A stretch of 64,000 nucleotides of DNA from Polyangiaceae bacterium (GCA_020633235.1 JACKEA010000007.1:124001-188000), one strand, 5' to 3'. Shown: positions 8,702 to 19,926, numbered from the stretch's first letter. The notes: generated by a model not told the origin, from the sequence alone. Program-made: numbers and translations.

Positions 8702-9449
8702 CCGTCGGCGCGATGCCGACGCGGGCGCTGCCGCTCTGCTCCTTCTTCGAGTCCGAGCCGAAGTAGAAGTACGCGGCGCCGCCCAAGGCCACGGCCGCCA
8801 CGGCCAAGGACACGTCGGCCCGGGTAAAGTCGGCCTGCACGTCGTCGACGTCGTCCTGAGCGCAGCTGCCCTTGCAGTCTTCGAGGTCGGAGCGACCGCT
8901 GAGGCCCGAGAGGCCGAAGTAGCCGAAGCTCAACAGGCCCACGGCACCGACTCCGGCCAGCACGTAGCTGATGGTCGGAGGACCGCTGGGCACTTCCCTT
9001 TTCGGTGGGGGGGCCGGGAAATCGGCTTCCACGCGCCGGTTCTTTTCTCCCGCCGCGAGGGTGATGCGTTTCTCCACGGCCTCGTGACCCGGCGCTTCGA
9101 AGCGGAACGTGTGCGCCCCGGGCTCGACCTCCCGGGGCTCCTCCGTGACGGCGTTCACGAAAGGCTTGCCGTCGAGCAGCACCCGCGCGCCCGGCACCGG
9201 CGCGACCAGCACGACGCTGGCCATGCTCGCCGTCACCTCCCGCAGCCAGGTCTCGCAGTCCGAACGCAAGAGTGCGGGGCAGTCCGCCTCGACGCACACC
9301 AAGAGGTCCGTCTTGGCGGCAGACAGCTCCCCTGCGTTCTTGTGGCGCTGAGCGGCCTCGTAGGACGAAAGGCATTGGGCCTTGTCTGCGGCCTCAGCGC
9401 TCGACGTGAGCGTGACCAGCGCGAGGAGCGTGGCGGTGTGGCGACCCAT
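8664..9449 (-). CDS. PEGA-domain protein with two membrane segments
   Basis: A 261-residue protein with a cleavable signal peptide ending near SSAEA. Residues 28-80 resemble a TPR-like repeat (YEAAQRHKNAGELSAAKTDLLVC). A PEGA-like domain follows (PGARVLLDGKPF and EVEPGAHTFRFEAPGHE), and two hydrophobic segments separate a short acidic loop near the C-terminus. This architecture is frequent in myxobacteria, often near kinases; the function is not known. The 3' end overlaps the convergent MYXO-CTERM gene. Confidence 0.75.
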   Translation of the reverse strand: MGRHTATLLALVTLTSSAEAADKAQCLSSYEAAQRHKNAGELSAAKTDLLVCVEADCPALLRSDCETWLREVTASMASVVLVAPVPGARVLLDGKPFVNAVTEEPREVEPGAHTFRFEAPGHEAVEKRITLAAGEKNRRVEADFPAPPPKREVPSGPPTISYVLAGVGAVGLLSFGYFGLSGLSGRSDLEDCKGSCAQDDVDDVQADFTRADVSLAVAAVALGGAAYFYFGSDSKKEQSGSARVGIAPTASGVSTAVHVSF

Positions 9450-9537
9450 CCCCGACCGTTATTCTTCGTCCCGCGCGCGACGGCAAGCCGCACTGCTTTG
9501 GCTCCCGGACGGGGGGCGCGGTAGAGTCGCCCGGGGC

Positions 9538-10854
9538 ATGGCCGACGTCACCGAAACCCGGCGGGGGCCCGAGCAAGTCGCGTCGTCGCGCGCCGTGGTC
9601 GGCGTGGTCGCGATCTTCAGCGAGGCGGGGCCCGGGGCGTTGCCTCGCCCCCTGGCCGTGAGCTCGCGCTTTCGCGTTGGCCGCGGCGAAGGCGTCGCGT
9701 TTCGTCTGGACGACTCGCAGGTGTCGCGGGAGCACGTGGAGCTGGCCCCCGCCCAGGGTGGGGTCGCGGTCACGGATCTGGGCAGCCGCAACGGGACCTT
9801 CATCGATGGCGCGAAGGTGGAAGCGCCCGGCACCTTTGCACCCGTCGGCGCTTGCATCCGCTGCGGCAAGAGCTTGCTGGCGGTGGTGAACGACGTCGCG
9901 CTGTTCCAGAAGAACCCGCCGAGCTTGACGCCGCCCCTGGTCGGCAGCGCGCGCATGGCGGAGGTGCGCCGGCTGGTCGCAACGGTGGCGCCGTTCTCCT
10001 ACGCCGTGTTGATCCTGGGCGAGACGGGCACCGGCAAGGAGCGCGTGGCGGAAGCCTTGCACGCCGCCAGCGACCGCCCCGGCGCCTACGTGCCGGTGAA
10101 CTCCAGTGCCATCCCCCACAACCTGATGGAGTCGGAGCTCTTCGGGCACGCTCGCGGCGCCTTCTCGGGATCGCATCAGGCACGAGCAGGGCTGTTCCGC
10201 GCCGCCGACCGCGGCACGCTGTTCTTGGACGAGATCGCCGATCTGCCACTGGAAGCGCAGGCCAAATTGCTGCGCACCCTGGAGACGGGTGAGGTCCGCG
10301 CAGTGGGTGAGGACCACACCAGCGTGGTGGACGTGCGCGTGGTGTCGGCCACCAACGCCAACCTCGACGATCTCAGCCGCGCGGGACGCTTCCGCGCGGA
10401 TCTCCTGCACCGCATCTCCACCTGGCGCATCACGCTGCCGCCGCTTCGAGAGCGCCTCGAGGACGTGCCCCTGCTCTCAGCCCACTTCCTGCCGAGTGGG
10501 GCGCCGGGGTTTTCGGTGGAAGCCATGGAACGCATGGTCTTGTGGCGCTGGCCGGGCAACGTGCGGGAGCTGAAGAGCGCGGTGGTGACCGCCGCCGCCC
10601 GCGCGAGCGCCGAAGGCGTGGCTCAGATCCTGGTCGGCCATCTGCCGGAGGTGCTGTCCGCCGGCAACGCGCCGGCAGCGCCGCCCTCGGGCCCGGACGC
10701 TGACGGCATGTTCCGCGCACGGGTGGAGACCGCCCTCGCGCTGCGGGAGGGCAACGTGGCGCAAGTGGCTCGCGACCTCGGCTGCGGTCGACCGTGGCTG
10801 TACCAAGAGATCAAGCGGCTGGGCATCGACATCAACGCGTTCCGGAAGCGATGA
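9538..10854 (+). CDS. FHA-domain sigma-54-type transcriptional activator (altered GAFTGA)
   Basis: This 438-residue regulator has an N-terminal FHA domain (VGRGEGV, SREHVEL, SRNGTFIDG; residues ~40-90), which binds phosphothreonine peptides. The AAA+ domain follows, with Walker A GETGTGKE, Walker B GTLFLDEI and an arginine-finger region FRADLLHR. The C-terminal Fis-type HTH is NVAQVARDLGCGRPWLYQEIKRLG. The sigma-54 contact loop reads GAFSGS instead of GAFTGA, so contact with sigma-54 may be altered. FHA activators in myxobacteria act downstream of Ser/Thr kinases; a kinase is encoded convergently at 11.8 kb, two genes away. Start ATG 9538. Confidence 0.88.
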   Translation: MADVTETRRGPEQVASSRAVVGVVAIFSEAGPGALPRPLAVSSRFRVGRGEGVAFRLDDSQVSREHVELAPAQGGVAVTDLGSRNGTFIDGAKVEAPGTFAPVGACIRCGKSLLAVVNDVALFQKNPPSLTPPLVGSARMAEVRRLVATVAPFSYAVLILGETGTGKERVAEALHAASDRPGAYVPVNSSAIPHNLMESELFGHARGAFSGSHQARAGLFRAADRGTLFLDEIADLPLEAQAKLLRTLETGEVRAVGEDHTSVVDVRVVSATNANLDDLSRAGRFRADLLHRISTWRITLPPLRERLEDVPLLSAHFLPSGAPGFSVEAMERMVLWRWPGNVRELKSAVVTAAARASAEGVAQILVGHLPEVLSAGNAPAAPPSGPDADGMFRARVETALALREGNVAQVARDLGCGRPWLYQEIKRLGIDINAFRKR

Positions 10855-11798
10855 AGCGCCGCGTGCTCGCCGTCGTCGCTCTGCTCGGCAGCGCCTGCAA
10901 CGTGCTGTTCTCGCTGGACGGCTACGCTGGCGACCAAACCTTGGCCAGCTGTTCCAGCTGCAAGGCGGAGCGCTGTCAGTGCGCGCCCAAGGCGCCCGCC
11001 GATTTCGACTACGTGCGTCTGCACTTCCCGAGCTCCGCCGGGGACGGCTGCCCTTCGGGCACCACCGCCGCGCTGGCGCTGGGGCAGGGAGCCCGGGACA
11101 CGGGCTGCGCCTGCAGCTGCAAGAGTCCGGCACCGGGCGGCGCCTGCGGCCTGGCCATCTTCGCCGGCAAGGGCTGCAGCGGAATGCCCAGCCAGATGCT
11201 CACGGGCGCGGCGTGCACCGCCATCAGCGTGACGGGAGAGGCCTCCGCGGCGACGCTGCTCGCCGCCGGCACGCCCTGCGAGGTGACGGCGGATCTCGTC
11301 GCGCCGGAGTTCGCCACGCCGATCCTCGCCTGCATCGACGCCACGCCGGGCAGCGACTGCGACTCCAAGAGCATCTGCACTGCGGCCCCCGATGCGCCCT
11401 TCGACGCCGCGGCCTGCGTGCTCGCCAAGACGGACGGAGACACGAGCTGTCCCGCGGCGTACGGGCACAAGTACAAGCTATCCACCGGGCTCGACGACCA
11501 GCGGAGCTGCGGCGCCAGCGGCTGCGGCTGCGATCCGCAGAAGTGCCCGAGCACGCTCATCTCGCTGTGCGACAGCGCGGACTGCTCGAGCTGCCCGAAG
11601 GCGAATCAGCCGATCAACGGTTGCGCGGACTTCGGTGGCTTGAGCCACGCGCTGGTGAACAGTGCCGGCACGACGCAGGGCGGATGCCAGCCCCAGGGCA
11701 GCGCGACCAGCATCGGCATCGTGAAGCCCACGGGAACCCGCGTCGTGTGCTGCCGGGATGCGCTCGCCTCTGCGAGCGCGGACGCGGGCACGGACTGA
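10851..11798 (+). CDS. Cys-rich lipoprotein, coupled to the FHA activator
   Basis: A 315-residue lipoprotein with signal MKRRVLAVVALLGSAC (Cys 16). It contains about 30 cysteines in recurring short patterns, such as CSSCKAERCQC and CSSCPKANQ, implying a disulphide-rich secreted fold. No known domain was recognised. ATG 10851 overlaps the stop of the FHA activator (ATGA), so the two are translationally coupled. Confidence 0.7.
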   Translation: MKRRVLAVVALLGSACNVLFSLDGYAGDQTLASCSSCKAERCQCAPKAPADFDYVRLHFPSSAGDGCPSGTTAALALGQGARDTGCACSCKSPAPGGACGLAIFAGKGCSGMPSQMLTGAACTAISVTGEASAATLLAAGTPCEVTADLVAPEFATPILACIDATPGSDCDSKSICTAAPDAPFDAAACVLAKTDGDTSCPAAYGHKYKLSTGLDDQRSCGASGCGCDPQKCPSTLISLCDSADCSSCPKANQPINGCADFGGLSHALVNSAGTTQGGCQPQGSATSIGIVKPTGTRVVCCRDALASASADAGTD

Positions 11799-11801
11799 TT
11801 C

Positions 11802-13388
<1,587 letters not shown>

Positions 13389-13520
13389 GTCTGACACCCG
13401 CGATCGCGATGACAGCAGAAATACAGGCTCTCGGCGCGTTCCGAGTGTCAGCCCCGGGGTGCGAAAACCTGCGCTTTGGTGGGCAGTTTCAATGGAACGG
13501 CATCTGCAATCGCACCGTGT

Positions 13521-16500
13521 ATGCGACACGCGTCCTGGATCCTCCTGTGCCTGGTAGCGGTACTCGTGGGCTGCGCGGCTCCCAACCTGGGAGACGGCGA
13601 ATACGAGGCCTGTGAGCTCGAGCCCCAGACTCTGTCCGAGCCGCTCTCCTCGGGAGAAGACGTGGCCTCCACACAGGAAGCGCTGTCGTCCTTCAGCTGC
13701 GGCATGAAGGCAGCGACGGGCTACACGTCGGGCAAGTCCTTCAAGATCAAGGTCGTCACGGTGGACGGCAAGCACGTCGAGTGGAAGACGGCGAACGCCT
13801 ACCTACGTATGGCCAAGGCGGCGGCCAAGAGCGGCGTGCAGATCCGTATCGTGAGCGGCTTTCGCACCATGAGCGAACAGCAGTACTTGTACAACTGCTA
13901 CAAGAGCTGCAGCTGCAACAGCTGCTCCTTGGCGGCCACTCCGGGATACAGCAACCACCAGAGCGGCCACGCCCTGGACTTGAACACCAGCGCGCCCGGC
14001 GTGCTCTCCTGGCTCACGAAGCACGGCGGAAGCTACGGCTTCAAGCGCACGGTGCCGGGAGAAGCCTGGCACTGGGAGTGGTGGGGCAAAGATCCCGGTC
14101 AGGGTCCCTGCAACGGCGGCACGCTGAAAGCCAAGCTCACCAAGCGCTGGAGCAACGCGCGGCGCTACCGCGGCAAGGCCGCCAACTACGTCGTGTGCGC
14201 GGGCAAGCCCATGAAGCTCGCCTTCACCTTCAAGAACACCGGCACCGCCATCTGGCACGACATCGACAAGCGCGGCTCGAAGGTGGGCAGCGACGTCTTC
14301 CTGGTCACGGCCAACGGCAAGAAGGACAAGCTCACCGGCAAGAAGCGCTTCAGCGTGCGCCTCAACAAGAACAAGCACGTCCACGGCGATCGCAAGGCCA
14401 AGAACTGCAGCAGCAAGAACGGCTGCCGCAAGACCACTTTCATCGAGGGCGGCGTCCACGCCAAGGCGCCCAAGAAGACCGGCGTGTACACGACGCGCTG
14501 GCGGCTCAGGGACTACAGCAAGGCCTGGGGCAAGAAGTCGAAGGGCTTCGGCCCAAAGGTGCAGCTGAAGTTCAAGGTGGTGTCCTGCAACCAGCCCAAG
14601 CAGGAGTGTGGCTGCCGCGTGTGGTGCAACGACGGCAAGAGCCACAAGCTGGCCGCCAGCATCGACAGCGCCGCCGCCTGCAAGAGCGTGGCGCAGACCT
14701 ACTGCAAGCCGGCCAGCTATCTCTCGCACAGCTTCCAGGCCTGCGCCGTGGACGACAACCAAGCCGTCGGCGGTGGGCCGCAGAACGGCAGCGAGTCGGA
14801 CCCCGCAGCGGATCCCGGCAGCGATCCGACGACGGACCCGAGCGCCGATCCGACGACGGACCCGAGCGCCGATCCGACGACGGACCCGAGCGCTGATCCG
14901 ACGGATCCGGATCCCAACGCCGAGCCGCCCGAGGACGACGAGACGGATCCCGGCGCGCTGCCGGCGCCCGAGGACGAGGACACGGGACTCGGCATCGACG
15001 AGCCGGACGACCCGGACTTCGTGGACGACGGCTTCCCGGGCTACGACGAGAACGCCGAACCGCGGGACGGCGCGAGCTGCAGCGTGTCGACACCGGGCAG
15101 CCCGACGAGCGGCGCGTTCCTGCTGCTCGCCGCACTGGGCGCCGTGCTCGTGGTGCGGCGCCGCCGGCGACGAGCATTCCACGGAGGACTCCTTGCGCTC
15201 GTGGCCCTCGTCGTCGTGGGCTGCGGCGCCGACGCCAGCGCGCCCGCGCCGCGCGCCAGCCTGAGCGGTGACTCACCCCTGGTGGCGACCTTCCAAGACG
15301 CCGAAGCCGAGAGCGGGGTGCCCGCCGAAATGCTCGCCACGCTCTCGTGGCTACAGGCGCGCCTCAGCATGAACCTCTCCACGGAAAGCCACGAAGGTCC
15401 CCAGGAGGTCGGCTTGATGGCGATCGCCGGGGACAAGCTAAACCAGAGCGCCGAAGAAGCGCGCCTCGAGCCCAGCGTGGTGGCCGTGGACGCCCGCGCC
15501 AACGTGCGCGCTGCCGCGGCGTGGCTCGCCGCCGAGGCGCGCCGCGAGGGCCTGTCCCCGACTACGGACTCCGAGTGGGCCCCGGTGCTCCGCGCCTGGG
15601 GCGGCGACGACGTGGCGAGCGCGACGTTGCGACTGCTGGCGACGGGTTGGGACGGCAGCGACGACGATGGCTACGGCGTTTCCGTGACGGGCAGCGGCGC
15701 ACCGGAAGCCGAAGCCAGTGGTACCGCGGCGAGCCAACAAGAGCTCGGATATCCCGGCGGCAAGTGGAGCCCGGCCTACTCCGGGAACTACACCCACGCC
15801 TCACGCGGCAAGAGCGACATCCGTTACGTGGTGATCCACACCACGCAGGGTTCTTACGCGGGCACCATCAACTGGTTCAAGAACCCCGCAGCCAAGGTCA
15901 GCTCGCACTACGTGGTGCGTTCCCACGATGGCGCCATCACGCACATGGTGGACGACAAGAACATCGCCTGGCACGACGCGTGTTTCAACAGCTACTCCAT
16001 CGGCATCGAGCACGAGGGCTTCGTGGAGTCGCCGAAGAAGTGGTACACGGAGGCGATGTACCGGTCGTCCGCCCGCCTCACGGCGTGGCTGTGCGACAAG
16101 TACGGCATCCCCAAGGATCGCACGCACATCTTGGGCCACGGCGACGCGCCGGACTGCAGCGATCACACCGACCCGGGCTCCGGCTGGAACTGGAGCGAGT
16201 ACATGAAGCTCGTGAAGACGGGCGGAAAGGTGAAGACGCTCAAGGCCAAGGCCGTGAAAAAGTGGAGCAACGCGCGCCGCTACCGTGGCAAGAAAGCCGA
16301 CTACGTCGCCTGCGCCGGAGACGACCTCAAGCTCTCCTTCACCTTCAAGAACGTGGGCAGCGCCATCTGGCACGACATCAAGGGTCGCGGAAAGAACGTG
16401 GGTAGCGACGTCTTCTTGGTGACCAGCAACGGCAAGAAGGACAAGCTCACCGGTCGCGTCCGCTACAGCTTGCGGAACAACAAGAACCAACACGTTCACG

Positions 16501-17201
16501 GCGACCGCAAGGCCAAGAACTGCAGCACCCAGAACGGCTGCCGCAAGACCACCTTCGTGAAGGGCGGCATGAAGGCCAAGGCCCCCAAGAAGCCGGGTAT
16601 CTACCACTCGCGCTGGCGCCTGCGAGACTACAGCAAAGCCTGGGGAAAGAAGTCCCACGGCTTCGGCCCCAAGGTGGATCTCAGCCTGCGCGTCGTCTCC
16701 TGCAACCAACCGAAACAGGAGTGCGGTTGCCGCGTGTGGTGCAGCGACGGCAAGAGCCACAAGCTGGCCGCCAGCATCGACAGCTCCGCGGCGTGCAAGT
16801 CGATCGCCAAGACCTACTGCGCGCCCTCGAAGTACCTTTCCCACAGCTACCAGGCGTGCGCCGTGGATCCGACTCAACCGGCACCTCCGAGCGAGACCCA
16901 GTCGGACTCCGGTGTGGACCCGGACCCCGGCGTGGACCCCGAGGCGGAAGGCGACGAAGACGATCCGAACGGCTTCGTGATCGACGACACCGAAGACGAC
17001 CCCGACGTGCTGCCCGTGGAGGACGACGCGGACTTCACCGACGACGGCTTCGACGGCGACGCCGATCGGACACCGGACCTCGGCTCGGCCGACGGCGGCT
17101 GCGCGATCTCCACTCCGCCCGCACCGGCTTCACCCTTGCCCATCGCCGCGTTCTTGGCGCTGGGTGCTCTCGTCGAGATCCGCCGCAGGGCTCGGCGATG
17201 A
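13521..17201 (+). CDS. Tandem VanY carboxypeptidase and N-acetylmuramoyl-L-alanine amidase, each with NBR1-like/Cys module and MYXO-CTERM
   Basis: This 1226-residue open frame looks like two lipoproteins joined head to tail. Half 1: signal MRHASWILLCLVAVLVGC, VanY-type DD-carboxypeptidase (~55-210; SNHQSGHALDLN and EAWHWEWWG metal ligands), NBR1-like Ig plus Cys-rich module (~215-420), DPTTDPSA repeats, and a MYXO-CTERM (Cys 520, helix, RRRRRR). Half 2 follows at once: a second hydrophobic stretch with lipobox-like VVVGC (Cys 568), a helical region, an Amidase_2 domain (~765-905; VVIHTTQG, ILGHGDAPDCSDHTDPG), the same module (~905-1115), an acidic tail and a second MYXO-CTERM (Cys 1194). Both enzymes cut peptidoglycan peptides. 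GGAGGA at 15183 precedes possible internal GTG starts at 15200 and 15218, so a separately started second protein is possible. The stop overlaps the SpoIID gene start. Confidence 0.8.
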   Translation: MRHASWILLCLVAVLVGCAAPNLGDGEYEACELEPQTLSEPLSSGEDVASTQEALSSFSCGMKAATGYTSGKSFKIKVVTVDGKHVEWKTANAYLRMAKAAAKSGVQIRIVSGFRTMSEQQYLYNCYKSCSCNSCSLAATPGYSNHQSGHALDLNTSAPGVLSWLTKHGGSYGFKRTVPGEAWHWEWWGKDPGQGPCNGGTLKAKLTKRWSNARRYRGKAANYVVCAGKPMKLAFTFKNTGTAIWHDIDKRGSKVGSDVFLVTANGKKDKLTGKKRFSVRLNKNKHVHGDRKAKNCSSKNGCRKTTFIEGGVHAKAPKKTGVYTTRWRLRDYSKAWGKKSKGFGPKVQLKFKVVSCNQPKQECGCRVWCNDGKSHKLAASIDSAAACKSVAQTYCKPASYLSHSFQACAVDDNQAVGGGPQNGSESDPAADPGSDPTTDPSADPTTDPSADPTTDPSADPTDPDPNAEPPEDDETDPGALPAPEDEDTGLGIDEPDDPDFVDDGFPGYDENAEPRDGASCSVSTPGSPTSGAFLLLAALGAVLVVRRRRRRAFHGGLLALVALVVVGCGADASAPAPRASLSGDSPLVATFQDAEAESGVPAEMLATLSWLQARLSMNLSTESHEGPQEVGLMAIAGDKLNQSAEEARLEPSVVAVDARANVRAAAAWLAAEARREGLSPTTDSEWAPVLRAWGGDDVASATLRLLATGWDGSDDDGYGVSVTGSGAPEAEASGTAASQQELGYPGGKWSPAYSGNYTHASRGKSDIRYVVIHTTQGSYAGTINWFKNPAAKVSSHYVVRSHDGAITHMVDDKNIAWHDACFNSYSIGIEHEGFVESPKKWYTEAMYRSSARLTAWLCDKYGIPKDRTHILGHGDAPDCSDHTDPGSGWNWSEYMKLVKTGGKVKTLKAKAVKKWSNARRYRGKKADYVACAGDDLKLSFTFKNVGSAIWHDIKGRGKNVGSDVFLVTSNGKKDKLTGRVRYSLRNNKNQHVHGDRKAKNCSTQNGCRKTTFVKGGMKAKAPKKPGIYHSRWRLRDYSKAWGKKSHGFGPKVDLSLRVVSCNQPKQECGCRVWCSDGKSHKLAASIDSSAACKSIAKTYCAPSKYLSHSYQACAVDPTQPAPPSETQSDSGVDPDPGVDPEAEGDEDDPNGFVIDDTEDDPDVLPVEDDADFTDDGFDGDADRTPDLGSADGGCAISTPPAPASPLPIAAFLALGALVEIRRRARR

Positions 17202-18916
17202 AACGCCTCCTGGCTCTGGGCCTCCTCACCGTCGCGGCCTGCTCCGCGGAAATGGGAGACGAAGATCTCGGCTTCCGTCAGGAGCCCTTGAGCGTGCCGA
17301 ACAAGGCCTTCTGCAGCGTGTCGGTGGAGGGCCACGGCAAGAAGGAGATGGAGACGGACTACATCCCGCATGTCATCACCTGCGAGAACGGCGGCGCCAA
17401 TCTGGAGGCCCTCAAAGCACAAGCCATCGCCGCCCGCTCCGTCGCCTACTACTCCCTGATGACCAAGGGCAGCATCTGCGACAGCCAAGGCTGCCAGGTG
17501 TACGGCTGCGGCGCAGCACCCTCGGAGAACGCCAAGCGGGCCGCCAAGGAGACCGCCGGCATGATCCTCTCCTACGGCGGCATGCTCACCTACGCGTTCT
17601 ATGTGGCGGGCGACTCGGGCGCGTCGCCTCCGAGCTGCAAGGACTACGGCGGCGCCACCAGCCCGTACGTCACCTACAACTGGGGCAAGAGCGGCAAAGC
17701 GGTGGAGCAGAGCTCCCTTGGCTATCAAGGGCCGCCGGGCTTTGGTCAGAACCGCGGCTGCATGAGCCAGTGGGGCGCGCGCTGCCTCGAGAATCACAAG
17801 GGCTTCAAGGCCGCGGACATCCTGCGCTTCTACTACGGGCAGGACATCAAGGTGATTCAGACGGCCGGCGCCTGCGTGCCGGAAGAAAAGACCCTGAAGG
17901 CGAAGCTCACCAAGAAGTGGAGCAACGCCAAGCGCTACCACGGCAAGTCGGCCGACTACGTGGTGTGCGCCGGCGATCCCTTCCGCATGACCTTCTCCTT
18001 CAAGAACACCGGCAGCGCTACCTGGCGCGAGGTGAAGCACCGCGGCAGCGCCATGGGCTCCGACGTGTTCCTGGTCACCGCCAACGGCAAGGCCGACAAG
18101 CTCACCGGCAAGAAGCGTTGGTCCCTGCGCAAGAACGCCAACGCCGTGGTGCGTGGCGATCACAAGGCCAAGAGCTGCATCACCAAGAACGGCTGTCGCA
18201 AGACGCGCTTCGTCAAGGGCGGCCTCCACGCCACGGCTCCCAAGAAGCCCGGCGTCTACCGCTCCCGCTGGCGGCTACGAGACTACAGCAAGCACTGGGG
18301 AAAGAAGTCTCACGGCTTTGGTCCCAAGGTGGATCTGAAGATCAAGGTCGTGAGCTGCGAGCAGCCCAAGCAGGAGTGCGGCTGCCGGGTGTGGTGCAGC
18401 GACGGCAAGAGCCACAAGCTGGCCGCCAGCATCGACAGCGCCGCCGCGTGCAAGAGCGTGGCCAGCACGTACTGCAAGCCGGACCAGGCCATCGCCCACG
18501 AGTTCACGAAGTGCGCAGCGCCGGATCCCGGCACGACGCCGGAGCCCGGCACGACGCCCGATCCCGGCACGACGCCCGATCCCGGCACGACGCCGGATCC
18601 CGGCACGACGCCGGATCCCGGCGCGACGCCGGATCCCGGCACGACGCCCGATCCCGGCGCGACGCCCGATCCCGGCGCGACGCCGGAACCGGAGGACGAA
18701 CAGATCGACAACGGCATCGAGGTCGACGGCGACGACGGCAGCACCACCGAGGACGACGCCGACTTCTCCGACGACGGCTTCAACGGTGACGAAGAAACCC
18801 CCTGGCAGAGCGCCAGCGAAGGCTGTGGCATCTCGACTCAGCCGAACCCAAGCCCCTTCGCGGCGCTCGCGCTCTTGTTCGCGTTCGGTCTTTTGTACCG
18901 ACGGCGTGTAAACTGA
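17198..18916 (+). CDS. SpoIID-domain lipoprotein with NBR1-like/Cys module and MYXO-CTERM
   Basis: The 572-residue protein begins [15 protein letters not shown] (lipobox Cys 15). Residues ~35-215 match the SpoIID/LytB domain ([24 protein letters not shown] shortened: [23 protein letters not shown]), which in other bacteria is a lytic transglycosylase or amidase enhancer. The NBR1-like Ig plus Cys-rich module follows (~228-430), then (PDPGTT)n repeats encoded by 18-bp direct repeats, an acidic [13 protein letters not shown] motif, and a MYXO-CTERM (GCGIS, helix, YRRR). ATG 17198 overlaps the preceding stop. It forms one operon with the VanY/amidase gene, completing a set of wall-remodelling enzymes with the same anchor. 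Confidence 0.82.
   Translation: MKRLLALGLLTVAACSAEMGDEDLGFRQEPLSVPNKAFCSVSVEGHGKKEMETDYIPHVITCENGGANLEALKAQAIAARSVAYYSLMTKGSICDSQGCQVYGCGAAPSENAKRAAKETAGMILSYGGMLTYAFYVAGDSGASPPSCKDYGGATSPYVTYNWGKSGKAVEQSSLGYQGPPGFGQNRGCMSQWGARCLENHKGFKAADILRFYYGQDIKVIQTAGACVPEEKTLKAKLTKKWSNAKRYHGKSADYVVCAGDPFRMTFSFKNTGSATWREVKHRGSAMGSDVFLVTANGKADKLTGKKRWSLRKNANAVVRGDHKAKSCITKNGCRKTRFVKGGLHATAPKKPGVYRSRWRLRDYSKHWGKKSHGFGPKVDLKIKVVSCEQPKQECGCRVWCSDGKSHKLAASIDSAAACKSVASTYCKPDQAIAHEFTKCAAPDPGTTPEPGTTPDPGTTPDPGTTPDPGTTPDPGATPDPGTTPDPGATPDPGATPEPEDEQIDNGIEVDGDDGSTTEDDADFSDDGFNGDEETPWQSASEGCGISTQPNPSPFAALALLFAFGLLYRRRVN
18529..18686 (+). repeat. 18-bp tandem repeats encoding [12 protein letters not shown]
   Basis: About eight copies of an 18-bp unit (GATCCCGGCACGACGCCG and variants) encode the Pro/Asp/Gly/Thr linker of the SpoIID protein. 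Such a repeat could vary in length between strains. Confidence 0.7.
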
Positions 18917-18931
18917 TCGATGGAGGCGAAG

Positions 18932-19462
18932 ATGCGTTGGTTGTTTGTGGCTCTGGTCCTCACCACCGGTTGTGGCAGCAACTCCGGCGATGGTCCGCCG
19001 GTGAGCGGTAGCGGCGGCAGCGCCGGCAGCTCTTCACTGAACGACGCCGCCTACGAGGAGTACCCGCCGGAGCCCGGCGTGTGCCGCGCGCTGTGCTGCA
19101 CCAACGCCGACTGCGCCACCGGTGAGGCGTGCACGCCCTTCGACACCAACGCCGGCACCCTCGGCGTGTGCTCACCGGGCTGGGCCGGCGACGGCGGCAC
19201 GGATCCCGACGCCGGCGCCTCCTCCGGCGACGGCGGCGCCTTCCCCGAGAGCTGCTGGACGCTCAACAATCCCGAATGCAACCCGCTTTCGAACGAGCCC
19301 TGCGACGTGGGCGGTGCTTGCGACGTGGGCGGCCAGGGCGATCCACAAACCGAGCCCGTGGTCAGCTGCTACTACGACGACAACACGCAAGGCCCCGGCG
19401 AGACCTGCGACAACGTGGACGGCCCCTTTTGCGTGCCCGGGTACCACTGCGTTCCCAACTGA
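18932..19462 (+). CDS. Cys-rich lipoprotein of the cell-wall locus
   Basis: A 176-residue lipoprotein; MRWLFVALVLTTGC gives the lipobox Cys at 14. The ATG at 18932 is preferred over 18920 because GGAGG at 18922-18926 sits 5 bases upstream. It carries a Gly/Ser linker, then Cys-rich patterns (CRALCCTNADCATGEAC). It lies 15 bases after the SpoIID gene and is probably in the same operon. No function recognised. Confidence 0.72.
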   Translation: MRWLFVALVLTTGCGSNSGDGPPVSGSGGSAGSSSLNDAAYEEYPPEPGVCRALCCTNADCATGEACTPFDTNAGTLGVCSPGWAGDGGTDPDAGASSGDGGAFPESCWTLNNPECNPLSNEPCDVGGACDVGGQGDPQTEPVVSCYYDDNTQGPGETCDNVDGPFCVPGYHCVPN

Positions 19463-19466
19463 TCCC

Positions 19467-19926
19467 AGATTTTGGGCTCTCCTCACACATTCGTGGGTGC
19501 ATGAATGCGACGATGGAGCGCGCGCAGGGACGTGCCCCTCGACTGGGTCATGGTCTTTCTGGTCCGCCGCGGCAAAGGGCCGAAGCGTCCCCCCTGCGCG
19601 GAACTACGGACGACATTCGCCAGTGAGCGCATCGAGAGCTTGCAGCCCATCGGATTCGTGACGTTCGTGGTTCTGGCTCGACATGAGTCCCCCTTGGGTT
19701 CCCATCGACATACCACGCGAAATTCTGGCTCTTTCAGTGGCTCGCTGGTGCGCGTTCAGAGCGATGGATGCTTCAGAAATCGAAACCGGTCAAAGAAGCA
19801 CCGGGCCCAATTGCGGAGCTCGACAGCGCCTCTCTTCGCCTCTTTCCCGATGGCCGAAACGCGGGGACTGGCGCACCAAGGCCAACGATCCCTCAGCCAC
19901 GAATGTGTGAGGAGAGCCAGATTTTG
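19467..19926. mobile_element. MITE with 22-bp perfect terminal inverted repeats and 8-bp target duplication
   Basis: The element spans 19475-19918 (444 bp). Its left end begins GGCTCTCCTC and its right end finishes GAGGAGAGCC; the 22 terminal bases are perfect inverted repeats (19475-19496 and 19897-19918). The octamer AGATTTTG flanks it directly on both sides (19467-19474 and 19919-19926), the mark of transposition with an 8-bp duplication. No transposase can be read inside, so it is non-autonomous. IR ends starting with GG and an 8-bp duplication are compatible with mobilisation by an ISL3-family transposase, which is inference. The short frames inside it look non-coding. Confidence 0.88.

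Noticed and set aside
13479..13520. Earlier TTG start of the VanY/amidase gene
   Set aside because: The ATG at 13521 begins an ideal lipoprotein signal peptide; the upstream residues would spoil it.
19475..19918. Transposase gene inside the 444-bp element
   Set aside because: None of the frames shows transposase motifs or extends over the element with good composition.
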